DNA of 24,680 bases from a bacterium (GTDB taxonomy: Bacteria; Patescibacteria; ABY1; BM507; VMTK01): the NCBI GenBank assembly GCA_030641105.1, contig DAOWHZ010000049.1:1-24680 (forward strand), in the 5' to 3' direction. Each line of letters begins with the position of its first letter. Position 1 is the stretch's first letter. Both the position numbers and the translations under genes were made by a program. Shown in pieces: positions 15,724-23,033 of the stretch. Below the pieces are notes generated by a model. That model had not been told where the DNA came from and did no database searches. It saw nothing but the letters and a program-made list of their open reading frames with translations.

Positions 15724-16221
15724 TTACCAGCCCCGAATCATTTGCGGTGAATCGTCAATAGGATCCTCTGTTTCATAAACAAGCGCATACTGGCTTCCAC
15801 TGGCATCACTAACATAACGATAAATATAAGTATCACTGCCACCATTAACAGCCTCAAAATTATTAAGATTTTTTGGATCTTTAGGCACTGAAATCATGTA
15901 TGGCCTGATTCCGCCTGTTAAATCAGCGGTGAATTGTCCATTATAGCAGCCTTCGCCGTTATCTGCTGGCGTGGTGCCAAAATAACTATCACCAGGATCC
16001 CAATTAGTGATACAAATTGGATAGCGGTCATTATCATCATAATAAAGATTAAGGGCTGTTCTAATTTGCGCCATATCAGCTTTTCTTAAAGCATCTCGCG
16101 CTTTAATGCGTGTGCCACTAAGTGACACCACCGCAAAAGATGATAAAATGCCAATAATAGCAATAACCACTAATAATTCAATTAAGGTAAAACCTTGTTG
16201 AAATAATTTACTTTGCTTCAT
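15724..16221 (-). CDS. Type IV prepilin
   Basis: The 165-residue protein has a 9-residue leader MKQSKLFQQ plus Gly, then FTLIELLVVIAIIGILSSFAVVSL with Glu at mature position 5, and KARDALRKADMAQIRTALNLYYDDNDRYP. Two cysteines (ICIT, EGCYN) may pair. ATG at 16221 is chosen; a TTG at 16266 would add 15 residues unlike a prepilin leader. The DNA for the N-terminal helix shares a perfect 33-base stretch with the neighbouring pilin gene (16150-16182 and 15441-15473), pointing to duplication. It follows pilC after 62 bases and has no strong Shine-Dalgarno sequence, so it is likely less expressed than its neighbour. Confidence 0.92.
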   Translation of the reverse strand: MKQSKLFQQGFTLIELLVVIAIIGILSSFAVVSLSGTRIKARDALRKADMAQIRTALNLYYDDNDRYPICITNWDPGDSYFGTTPADNGEGCYNGQFTADLTGGIRPYMISVPKDPKNLNNFEAVNGGSDTYIYRYVSDASGSQYALVYETEDPIDDSPQMIRGW

Positions 16222-16283
16222 AAATTTTTGGTTCTTCTCGGAAAAAGTACGGTAGCATTTAACCAAGAAGTATAAATTATTAT

Positions 16284-17489
16284 TTAAAATTGCCCTGCTA
16301 AATTATACATTGGCATAATAATAGCCGCTACCATTGCGCCAACAGCTACGCCCATAATTACCATAATTATTGGCTCCATCAATGTCACTAGATTAGCTAT
16401 TATATTATCAACCTCTCTGGAATAAAATTTAGCCAAACGATCTAAAATTATATCTAACTTACCTGTTGTTTCTCCAATACTCATCATTTGTGAAACCATT
16501 TTTGGCACTTCTTTGCTCCTAAGAAAAACACCTGAAATAGAATTACCATCTTCAACTTCTTTAATGGTTTCTGTAATTAATTGTTGATAAATTTTATTAC
16601 TCACCACATCCCCGGCTATTTTTAAACTATTGGTTATAGTGACTCCGCCAATAACTAAAGTGTGCATTGAACGGGTAAAACGAACTAGGCAAATTCGCTG
16701 TAGCAACTTGCCTAAAATCGGAATCTTTAACTTCAAGAAATCAAACTGCTTCCTGCCAAGCGGTTTGCTAATATAAAATCTAAGAGCAATGCCTGAACAG
16801 ATAAAAATAATTAAAATTAACCACCAATAACTGGATAAAAATCCCGAGGTACTAATTAAAATTCTAGTAGCCAAAGGCAGCTCTGCGCCAGTTTCAGTAA
16901 AAATAGCAGTTAACTTTGGCACCACAAATATCATCATAATTGTCCCTACCGTAAATAAGCCAAACAATACAAAAGCCGGATACATCATCGCGCCTCTGAT
17001 TTTACTCATCATATCATAATCTTTTTCCGTTTCATCAGCCAAATATTTTAAAACCTCATCTAACTTGCCTGAAGTTTCGCCTGATCTAATAATACTAATA
17101 AAAAATTCGCTAAAAACCTTAGGCCACTTTGACAAGGCGTCTGATAATTTTGAGCCGCTATCAACCTCGCGAGCAACCTCGGAAATAATTGCTTTTAATT
17201 TAATATTAGCTGTCTGCTCAATTAGAATCTTTAACGCTTGCGCCATAACTACATTAGCAGATAACATGACGGCAAATTGACGGGAAAAAATAACTATATC
17301 TTTAACCTTGATGCGGTTTAAAAAAGGCAGTTGGATGCTTCTTGCGGCAATAGTCGTTTCTTTAATTGAAATAATAGAAAAATCTTTGCCTTGTAAAATT
17401 TCTGCCGCCTCATTTTCACTAACCGCTTCAACCAGGCCTTGTATGGTTTGACTTTCCTTATTTAAAGTTTTGAATTTAAATACAGGCAT
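16284..17489 (-). CDS. pilC: Type IV pilus inner-membrane platform protein PilC
   Basis: PilC sits in the membrane beneath the growing fibre and is turned by PilB to add subunits. The 401 residues have the N-terminal MPVFKFKTLNKESQTIQGLVEA segment and two T2SSF domains (about 65-190 and 268-392). Each contains the RQFAVMLSANV / RSMHTLVIGGV motif and GETSGKLDEVL / GETTGKLDIIL, followed by membrane helices (about 169-192, 215-240 and 366-392). The PilC-specific EPIIMVIMGVAVGAMVAAIIMPMY at the C-terminus is clear. It is encoded after the PilT-like gene and before two prepilins. The 79-base gap upstream is filled by a repeat structure. The length is normal. Confidence 0.96.
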   Translation of the reverse strand: MPVFKFKTLNKESQTIQGLVEAVSENEAAEILQGKDFSIISIKETTIAARSIQLPFLNRIKVKDIVIFSRQFAVMLSANVVMAQALKILIEQTANIKLKAIISEVAREVDSGSKLSDALSKWPKVFSEFFISIIRSGETSGKLDEVLKYLADETEKDYDMMSKIRGAMMYPAFVLFGLFTVGTIMMIFVVPKLTAIFTETGAELPLATRILISTSGFLSSYWWLILIIFICSGIALRFYISKPLGRKQFDFLKLKIPILGKLLQRICLVRFTRSMHTLVIGGVTITNSLKIAGDVVSNKIYQQLITETIKEVEDGNSISGVFLRSKEVPKMVSQMMSIGETTGKLDIILDRLAKFYSREVDNIIANLVTLMEPIIMVIMGVAVGAMVAAIIMPMYNLAGQF

Positions 17490-17500
17490 AAAAATATTGT

Positions 17501-17566
17501 CGATTTACGATTTTCGATTGACGATTGAAAATTATTAAATCGAAAATCGGCAATCGAAAATCGGCA
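17501..17566. repeat. CGATTTTCGATTG inverted repeat with a 14-base tandem duplication (pilT-pilC junction)
   Basis: CGATTTTCGATTG at 17508-17520 pairs exactly with 17551-17563. ATCGAAAATCGGCA occurs twice in tandem at 17539-17552 and 17553-17566. The related AATCGTCAATCGTCAATC motif is at about 2831-2848 beside gatC. Confidence 0.85.
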
Positions 17567-17568
17567 AT

Positions 17569-18600
17569 TTAGTTAATGTCTTCCTGTCTAGCCTTCCCTG
17601 CTTCCACTAATTCCTCCAGCGCTTTATCCATGCTAATCATACCCTCCTTTCTAAAAGTTTGCATAGCGCTTTCTATTTGATAAATTTTACCCTCTCTAAT
17701 TAAAGACTTGACAGCAGAATTTACTAATAATATTTCCGCGGCTAAATTTACACCGCCGCGGCCAGGAACTAATTTTTGTACTACAACGCCAACTAAAACA
17801 TCCGCTAAACTATAACGAACTGCTTCATTGGAAAATTTTGCTTCCCCGGAACCTAAAATCTTCTCTATTGCCCTGATTGAACTGCCAGCATTCATTTCCA
17901 TTACCACTAAACAATTGCCAGCGGCTAATTCTAAAATAAGCGGCACAGCTGAAGAAAATTCTTTTTTAATTTCATTAATATACACTAAATCCACATCTTC
18001 AACTAAACAATAATCTATGCCTTGAGTTACAGATTTTACATCACGCCCAACCTGTCTTTGTTCAATAATGCTTTTTTTATTAACAAACAGATATTCAATT
18101 GGGTCTTCAACAGTAATAATGTATTTGTTGCTAATTCTATTAACTTCTTCAATAAAAGCAGTCGCGATAGTGGTTTTGCCTGAATTATTTGAACCAGCAA
18201 TAATAATCAGGCCTGAATTTAATTTAAGAAAATCTTGAAAAATTTTAGGTGCTTGCAAATCAGCCAGAGTTTTTAAGCTGCTGGGGATGTAATGAAAAGA
18301 TAATGTCGGTAAATCTTTCTGATAAAAAATATTAATACGAAAACGAAAACTGCCAGCAAATTCTTTAACTAAAATAATTTCTCTATCTTCTTTTAGTTTA
18401 GCTGCTTCCTCTTGACTAATAATAGAGTTAATAATTTTATTTAATATTTCGCTGGTTACTATTTGTTCATCTTCCATAACAGCTAATTGATCATTAACTC
18501 TAATCATAGGCAAACTGCCAACTGATAAATGTAGATCAGAAGTATTTTTTTCAGCTACCTCAGATAATATTCTATTTAAAAAAATTGAAGGAATCTCCAT
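17569..18600 (-). CDS. Divergent PilT-family ATPase with altered His box
   Basis: The 343 residues align with PilT by pattern from end to end: SDLHLSVGSLPMIRVN (21-36), FRFRINIFYQ (85-94), Walker A GSNNSGKT (136-143), the Asp box ITVEDPIEYLF (162-172), and the C-terminal NSAVKSLIREGKIYQIESAMQT region typical of retraction ATPases. Walker A and the Walker B glutamate (Glu210 in DLVYINE) are kept. The normal GEMRD after Walker B is changed to NEIKK, and the His box, usually TGHLVFSTLHT, reads AGNCLVVMEMNAG, lacking both histidines. It may bind ATP but turn over differently, or act as a regulator of PilB/PilC. The gene is co-directional between the response regulator and pilC. I leave the symbol blank because of the divergence. 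Confidence 0.85.
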   Translation of the reverse strand: MEIPSIFLNRILSEVAEKNTSDLHLSVGSLPMIRVNDQLAVMEDEQIVTSEILNKIINSIISQEEAAKLKEDREIILVKEFAGSFRFRINIFYQKDLPTLSFHYIPSSLKTLADLQAPKIFQDFLKLNSGLIIIAGSNNSGKTTIATAFIEEVNRISNKYIITVEDPIEYLFVNKKSIIEQRQVGRDVKSVTQGIDYCLVEDVDLVYINEIKKEFSSAVPLILELAAGNCLVVMEMNAGSSIRAIEKILGSGEAKFSNEAVRYSLADVLVGVVVQKLVPGRGGVNLAAEILLVNSAVKSLIREGKIYQIESAMQTFRKEGMISMDKALEELVEAGKARQEDIN

Positions 18601-18611
18601 GATAATATTTC

Positions 18612-18667
18612 AGATTTTAGATTTTAGATTTTAGATTTTTTTCAATCTTAAATCTTCAATCTTAAAT
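18612..18667. repeat. AGATTTT tandem array and inverted partner
   Basis: Four perfect AGATTTT units run from 18612 to 18639. They are followed by AATCTTAAATCTTCAATC, which can pair imperfectly with them and matches the motif of 5947-5962 and 24308-24325. It lies between the response regulator and the PilT-like gene. Confidence 0.8.
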
Positions 18668-19042
18668 TCTTAACACTTGTTTAATCTTCTCAACCACTTC
18701 TGAAGGCATAAAATGGGCTTTAATTAAATAATCCTCGGCTCCCATACTTAAACCCTGCTCTATCTCAGTTTTCTGGCTTAAATTGGTTAACAAAATTACC
18801 GGAATATAGCCAGTTGCTTTATTATTTTTAAGCTCTTTTAGCACTTCAAAGCCATCCATTTTCGGCAATAGTATGTCTAATAAAATTATGCTTGGCATTT
18901 CGCGAGCAGCCAATTTCAACCCCTTTTCTCCGTCCTCGGCAATAATTACTTTAAAATTTTCTGACTCAAATTTAGTAGCATACATGCTTAATAAAAAAGG
19001 ATCGTCTTCTATTAATAAAATTTTAGTTTTTTCACTTCCCAT
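18662..19042 (-). CDS. Stand-alone CheY-like response regulator
   Basis: The 126 residues form a single receiver domain with no output domain. The acidic pocket EDDP (Glu12-Asp13-Asp14), phospho-acceptor Asp56 in LLDILLP, Thr86 in LLTN and Lys108 in YLIKA are all present, so it should be phosphorylated. Single-domain regulators of the PilG/PilH type control pilus extension and retraction by protein contact in other bacteria. Here it lies between pilB and the PilT-like gene, which supports a role in motor control. No histidine kinase is in the window. No Shine-Dalgarno sequence is visible before the ATG at 19042. Confidence 0.93.
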   Translation of the reverse strand: MGSEKTKILLIEDDPFLLSMYATKFESENFKVIIAEDGEKGLKLAAREMPSIILLDILLPKMDGFEVLKELKNNKATGYIPVILLTNLSQKTEIEQGLSMGAEDYLIKAHFMPSEVVEKIKQVLRI

Positions 19043-19107
19043 AAAATTAAGGCCATTTTAAAAATTATTTTAAAATTTATTAGTTTGACTAAAAAATACA
19101 CTTAGCT

Positions 19108-19204
19108 CCCACAAATCAACAAATCAACTCACAAATCTACAAATATTTATTATTCATGTTACTGCGTATTTGTAAATTTGTGAAAAGATTTGTAGATTTG
19201 TGGG
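19108..19204. repeat. Large 38-nt-arm stem-loop directly after pilB
   Basis: Positions 19108-19145 pair with 19167-19204 at 33 of 38 positions with a 21-base loop. Both arms are copies of the 37-nt module (starting CCCACAAATC, ending ACAAATA). It starts 7 bases after the pilB stop codon on the transcript. It lacks a T-run, so termination would not be of the classical kind. Confidence 0.9.
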
Positions 19205-19210
19205 AATTAT

Positions 19211-20965
19211 TTAATCATACACCACTCTTAAAATCTCCTCCCAAGTAGTCAGGCCTTGTAAAACTTTAATAATGCCATTTTGTTTTATGCTAATAAATTT
19301 TTGGCTATTTCTAATATCTTCCATTTTAAAAACCTTTTTTTGATCTATGATTATTTCCTGAATTTGATTATTGATATCAAGTACTTCTGCTATAGCTATT
19401 CTGCCGCTATAACCAGTATTAGCGCAATATTGACAGCCAGCGCCTTTATAAAGGGTGAACTTATTAATATTAAAATCTTTAATGTGTTCCCTTAAATCCA
19501 CTGGATTTTTTTTAAGCTCTCTGGTAATATCAGCCTCAACATTAGCTGGCGCTTTATATCCAGTTTTGCAATGCGGACAAATTTTTCTAGCCAGCCTTTG
19601 CGCCACTACTGTATTAAGAGTTGAAGCCAATAAAAATGGTTCAACTTTCATATCTAATAATCTGGGAATAGCGCCAATAGCATCATTAGTGTGCAGGGTA
19701 GACAAAACAAAATGGCCGGTTAATCCGGCATGAATGGCTAATTCAGCTGTTTCATTATCTCTGATTTCGCCAACCATAATTACATCAGGGTCCTGACGCA
19801 ACAAAGAACGCAATCCACTGGCAAAAGTAAAACCAACTTCCGGTCTAACCTGGGATTGATTAACGCCTTGAATAAAATATTCTACTGGATCTTCCAGGGT
19901 GGAAATGTTAACACCTTCTTTATTAACAATATTTAAAATAGAAAAAAGCGTGGTTGATTTGCCAGAACCAGTTGGGCCGGTTATTAAAAACACGCCGTAA
20001 GTTTTTTTAATATTCTTTTTGATTATTCCCAATCCTATGCCGCTAAAACCCAATTCTTCCAAGCCGGGCGCTCCTCCGCTTACATCCAATATTCTCATCG
20101 CTACTTTTTCTTCGCCAACTAAAGGCAAAATTGAAATACGAAGATCAATCGCCTTATCATGAACAACTAATCTAATACGTCCGTCTTGAGGAATGCGCGT
20201 TTCATCTAACTTTAAATTAGCTAAAACTTTAATTCTGGCCACAATTGCGCTATGAACATTTTTTGGCAAAATCAATAAAGTGTGCAAAACTCCATCAATA
20301 CGATAACGCACGCGACTCTCTTTTTGTAATGGCTCAATATGAATATCACTAGCTTTGCTTTCAACAGCATGACGAATAACAACAGAAACTATTTTAGCCA
20401 CTGGCGCACTTTTAATAACTTCATCAATATCAATCTTTTTCTCCTCTTGCTTAATCTTTGTTAGCGCTTCTGCTTCTTCTTCAGCCCTGGTTTCTAAAGC
20501 TGTGGATATTTCCTTGGTTAGTGTTTTATACTGCTTAAAAATATTGTCAAAACTTTGATCTGAAACAAGATAATACTCTACCTTTAAACCTTCTTCTTTG
20601 GCTAGAAAATCAACTGCTTCAATTGCCTTAAAATTGTCAGGATCAGTTATTCCCACTTTAATTTTTTTATTATCTTTGGCAAAACAAATAATCTTATAAT
20701 TTTCTGCCACTTTAATAGGAATAACATTCAGGGCTTTGTCAGTTATTTTTTCATGTTCCAAGCTTTGATAAGGCAAATTAAGCGCCTGCGCTTTAACTCT
20801 AACTAACTCCTCCGTGTTAACTATGTTTTTCACTTTTAAAATTTCCTCAACTGATTTTTTAGTAACACTGGCTGTTTGTTTAATTTCGGATAGCTGCTCT
20901 TCATTGATTAAATTGTTTTTAACTAACAAATCTAATAATTTGTCTTGCTGTATATTAATGAACAT
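19211..20965 (-). CDS. pilB: Type IV pilus extension ATPase PilB
   Basis: PilB is the cytoplasmic hexameric ATPase that drives pilus assembly. The 584 residues show an N-terminal MshEN/T2SSE_N-type domain (about 10-150), a charged linker (150-180), then the ATPase core: SDIHIEP (206-212), Walker A GPTGSGKST (330-338), Asp box TLEDPVEY, Walker B DVIMVGEIRD with Glu400, and His box TGHFVLSTLHT (416-426). Two CxxC pairs (Cys463/466, Cys511/514) form the zinc site typical of PilB/GspE. All catalytic elements are intact, in contrast to the nearby PilT-like protein. It is 31 bases downstream of a prepilin gene. No Shine-Dalgarno sequence is visible. The length is normal. Confidence 0.97.
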   Translation of the reverse strand: MFINIQQDKLLDLLVKNNLINEEQLSEIKQTASVTKKSVEEILKVKNIVNTEELVRVKAQALNLPYQSLEHEKITDKALNVIPIKVAENYKIICFAKDNKKIKVGITDPDNFKAIEAVDFLAKEEGLKVEYYLVSDQSFDNIFKQYKTLTKEISTALETRAEEEAEALTKIKQEEKKIDIDEVIKSAPVAKIVSVVIRHAVESKASDIHIEPLQKESRVRYRIDGVLHTLLILPKNVHSAIVARIKVLANLKLDETRIPQDGRIRLVVHDKAIDLRISILPLVGEEKVAMRILDVSGGAPGLEELGFSGIGLGIIKKNIKKTYGVFLITGPTGSGKSTTLFSILNIVNKEGVNISTLEDPVEYFIQGVNQSQVRPEVGFTFASGLRSLLRQDPDVIMVGEIRDNETAELAIHAGLTGHFVLSTLHTNDAIGAIPRLLDMKVEPFLLASTLNTVVAQRLARKICPHCKTGYKAPANVEADITRELKKNPVDLREHIKDFNINKFTLYKGAGCQYCANTGYSGRIAIAEVLDINNQIQEIIIDQKKVFKMEDIRNSQKFISIKQNGIIKVLQGLTTWEEILRVVYD

Positions 20966-20996
20966 AAAATTTAGTAAGTTGTAAATTGAAATTTAA

Positions 20997-21551
20997 TTAA
21001 TTTGGGTCATCAAAACAAATATCATAACTAGCACATTTCCCACAATCAGATAAATCCTGTAATGAATTTTGTTCTGGGGTTACAACTATTCTATAACCTT
21101 GATCTCCATCTTGTCTTTCATAAGCATGGCTTTGAGAGCAAACCCAATCTACTCCATCTGGATCAAGCGGATCGCCAGGCACATTGCTCATAAAACTTAT
21201 TCCATCGGGATTATCGCCCCTTACATTACTGCCCGTTAAGCCAATAATAAACCCATCACCTATATCACTATCATCCCAACCTGCATCTGCTCCTGAATCA
21301 TTACTGGAGGGGTAATAACCATAATGGTCATAAAACAATTCCAATGTTGTCTGTATTTGTTTTATATTAGCCAACCTCCTAATATCCCTCTCCTTTTTTT
21401 TCGCATTATTTAAACTCACTATTGCTAATGTAACTATAAACCCAATAATAGAACAAACCACTAAAAGTTCAATTAAGGTAAAACCCTTTTTACTCTCTCT
21501 TTCTTTCTCTGAATTGTTAAACTTTTTAAAAACATTTTTTAGATTAAACAT
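20997..21551 (-). CDS. Type IV prepilin
   Basis: The 184-residue protein has a 23-residue basic leader ending ESKKG and then FTLIELLVVCSIIGFIVTLAIVSL with Glu at mature position 5. KKKERDIRRLANIKQIQTTLELFYDHYGYYP follows. The C-terminal part has cysteines (VCSQS, DCGKC, ICFDD) that may form disulfides, and one cysteine sits inside the membrane helix. ATG at 21551 is used; the longer frame to 21593 is read through a palindromic repeat and would not give a normal leader. It lies between the PilP-like gene and pilB, a place suited to a core pilin. It resembles the two other prepilins only in the N-terminal helix. Confidence 0.92.
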   Translation of the reverse strand: MFNLKNVFKKFNNSEKERESKKGFTLIELLVVCSIIGFIVTLAIVSLNNAKKKERDIRRLANIKQIQTTLELFYDHYGYYPSSNDSGADAGWDDSDIGDGFIIGLTGSNVRGDNPDGISFMSNVPGDPLDPDGVDWVCSQSHAYERQDGDQGYRIVVTPEQNSLQDLSDCGKCASYDICFDDPN

Positions 21552-21561
21552 AATTTTTAAA

Positions 21562-21651
21562 GATACAATAACCAAAAAATAATCAATAATCAAACATCAA
21601 TAATCAAACTGTTTGATTATTGGTTATTGATTATTTTTTGGTTATTGTATC
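21562..21651. repeat. Long near-perfect palindrome in the prepilin leader
   Basis: A perfect 28-bp outer stem pairs 21562-21589 with 21624-21651, and an inner perfect 12-bp stem pairs 21598-21609 with 21611-21622. Only about nine bases are left unpaired. Its right side is followed by degenerate direct copies of CTTGxTTATTTTAA (21652-21710). Confidence 0.92.
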
Positions 21652-21736
21652 TTGTATCTTGGTTATTTTAATGTTCTTATATCTTGATTATTTTAAAGAT
21701 ATTCTTAATAATCTTTATTTTCTCACTTTTTACTTC

Positions 21737-21754
21737 CCTGCCTGCGCAGGCAGG
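21737..21754. repeat. 18-bp perfect GC-rich palindrome
   Basis: CCTGCCTGCGCAGGCAGG is self-complementary. It is surrounded by ACTTCTTACTTC-type repeats (21720-21780) in a 236-base non-coding gap (21552-21787) made almost entirely of repeats. Confidence 0.85.
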
Positions 21755-21787
21755 TTACTTCTCACTTCTTACTTCTTAATCATTCAC

Positions 21788-22120
21788 TTATTTATCCTCT
21801 TTAAAAGGATTTTCAAAGGGATTTTTTCTACCAACTTCCGTTTCTACTTCTCTAAAAATAATTTCTTTTAATGTTTTAAAATTACTATTATTAAAAATAC
21901 TAATATCTAATGATTTAATAATTTTATTAGTTCTAACGTCAGCTTTTTCAGTAAAATCAATGTCAGTTCCAATTCCTGCTTCCAATGTTATAAAATCTAC
22001 ATCCAAATTAGAAGTAATTTTATAATTTTGATAAATAAAAAATACTGTACCGCCTATCATGGCACTGATAATAATAAAATATATTAATTTTCTTTTGAAA
22101 ATTTTTTCTATACCTAACAT
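21788..22120 (-). CDS. Small bitopic membrane protein, PilP-like by position
   Basis: The 110-residue protein has a basic N-terminus, one membrane segment (about 12-30), an extended acidic extracytoplasmic region and the C-terminal motif GRKNPFENPF (97-106). It lies directly after pilO, where pilP stands in classical pilMNOPQ operons. PilP proteins have a comparable G-R-(R/K)-(D/N)-P-F motif, but they are lipoproteins, while this one has no lipobox and is anchored by a helix. No secretin gene follows. A role as a partner of PilN/PilO is inferred from position and motif only. I give no symbol. Confidence 0.7.
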   Translation of the reverse strand: MLGIEKIFKRKLIYFIIISAMIGGTVFFIYQNYKITSNLDVDFITLEAGIGTDIDFTEKADVRTNKIIKSLDISIFNNSNFKTLKEIIFREVETEVGRKNPFENPFKEDK

Positions 22121-22129
22121 AAGTACATA

Positions 22130-22230
22130 ATGCGAACCTACGAATTTTAATGCGAATTCTACGAACTCGCAAATTAATAATTCGTAGAATTCGCAAGTTC
22201 GTAGAATTCGCGTAATTTGTAGATTCGCAT
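22130..22230. repeat. GCGAATTCTACGAA repeat cluster, compound stem-loop
   Basis: GCGAATTCTACGAACT at 22152-22167 pairs exactly with 22196-22211. A further TTCGTAGAATTCGC copy lies at 22181-22194. The outer flanks, 22130-22146 and 22214-22230, are also imperfectly complementary. It fills the gap between pilO and the PilP-like gene. Confidence 0.9.
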
Positions 22231-22234
22231 GTAT

Positions 22235-22921
22235 TTATTTCATATAATAAGTAACTAATTGTAAATTGGTGCTATTGCTGTCCGGGGACCAACTAATATT
22301 CTCTATATCCATTAATCTTAAATTACTTTCAATTGTTTGAAGCAAACTTTTTAAGCCATCATAATCAGTGCCGATTATACTCAGAATAATTTTAATTTTA
22401 CCGATTTCTTGGGATAAATCTATAGTTTCTGCTTTATTATCTTCACTGGATTTTTTATTATCTTTATTGCTTTTACTTTTGCTCGCAACTTTATTATCCT
22501 TTAATTCCAATTCCCCTGAATCAATTTGCAAAGAAGTTAAAATTAAACCATTTTTTAAAATTAAGGCCTCCATTTTACTAAAAAATTCTTCAATTTCAAC
22601 TTTTTCGGGTAAAACAATATCAATTTTCCTTTTATCTTCTGGATTAATGTTTTGATAAGCATCTTTTAATTCATTGAGTTTACCCAAATATAACTGTTGA
22701 ATTAAATATTCTCCCTCCTTATCTCTCTTGACTATTTCAACATCTCTGATTACTAATTCATATTTAGGTTCAATTATTATTGAAAGACCTACAACTAAAA
22801 TAGTTAAAACAATAATTAAAACTACCCAATTAAAATAATTAAGCAAAAAATCATTAATTCGCTTTACTAACCGATTGCCTTGCTTGGTTTTTTTTTGTTT
22901 TACTTTAAGTATTGTCCCCAT
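22235..22921 (-). CDS. pilO: Type IV pilus platform protein PilO
   Basis: PilO pairs with PilN at the inner membrane to form the ring under the pilus. The 228-residue protein has a basic N-terminus, one membrane helix (about 31-50), a coiled-coil-like region (55-95), a PilO-type domain (VLPEKVEIEEFFSKMEALILKNGLIL, 103-128), a low-complexity Lys/Ser/Asn stretch (143-163), and the ferredoxin-like C-terminal part IILSIIGTDYDGLKSLLQTIESNLRLMDIENISW. These are typical of PilO, whose sequence is poorly conserved, so gene order after pilN carries weight. No Shine-Dalgarno sequence precedes the ATG. The low-complexity segment is an unusual insertion. Confidence 0.85.
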   Translation of the reverse strand: MGTILKVKQKKTKQGNRLVKRINDFLLNYFNWVVLIIVLTILVVGLSIIIEPKYELVIRDVEIVKRDKEGEYLIQQLYLGKLNELKDAYQNINPEDKRKIDIVLPEKVEIEEFFSKMEALILKNGLILTSLQIDSGELELKDNKVASKSKSNKDNKKSSEDNKAETIDLSQEIGKIKIILSIIGTDYDGLKSLLQTIESNLRLMDIENISWSPDSNSTNLQLVTYYMK

Positions 22922-22950
22922 AATATAATTCTAATCTACAAATTATTATT

Positions 22951-23018
22951 CAAATGCTTCTAATATTTAATTTGATTTGTAGTAATTTGAGGCATTTGTC
23001 CCGCCGAAGCGGGATAAG
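22951..23018. repeat. pilN-pilO junction repeats
   Basis: CAAATGC at 22951-22957 pairs with GCATTTG at 22992-22998. A GC-rich hairpin CCCGC-CGAA-GCGGG follows at about 23000-23013. No T-run follows the latter on the minus strand, so it is not a typical terminator. Confidence 0.55.
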
Positions 23019-23033
23019 GATTTGAATTATGTT

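Noticed and set aside
21552..21593. N-terminal extension of the prepilin to 21593 (reading MIIDYFLVIVS)
   Set aside because: The same peptide appears on both strands because the DNA is palindromic, and it would destroy a normal prepilin leader.
22999..23015. GC-rich hairpin after pilN as an intrinsic terminator
   Set aside because: No T-run follows on the minus strand and pilO must be transcribed just downstream.
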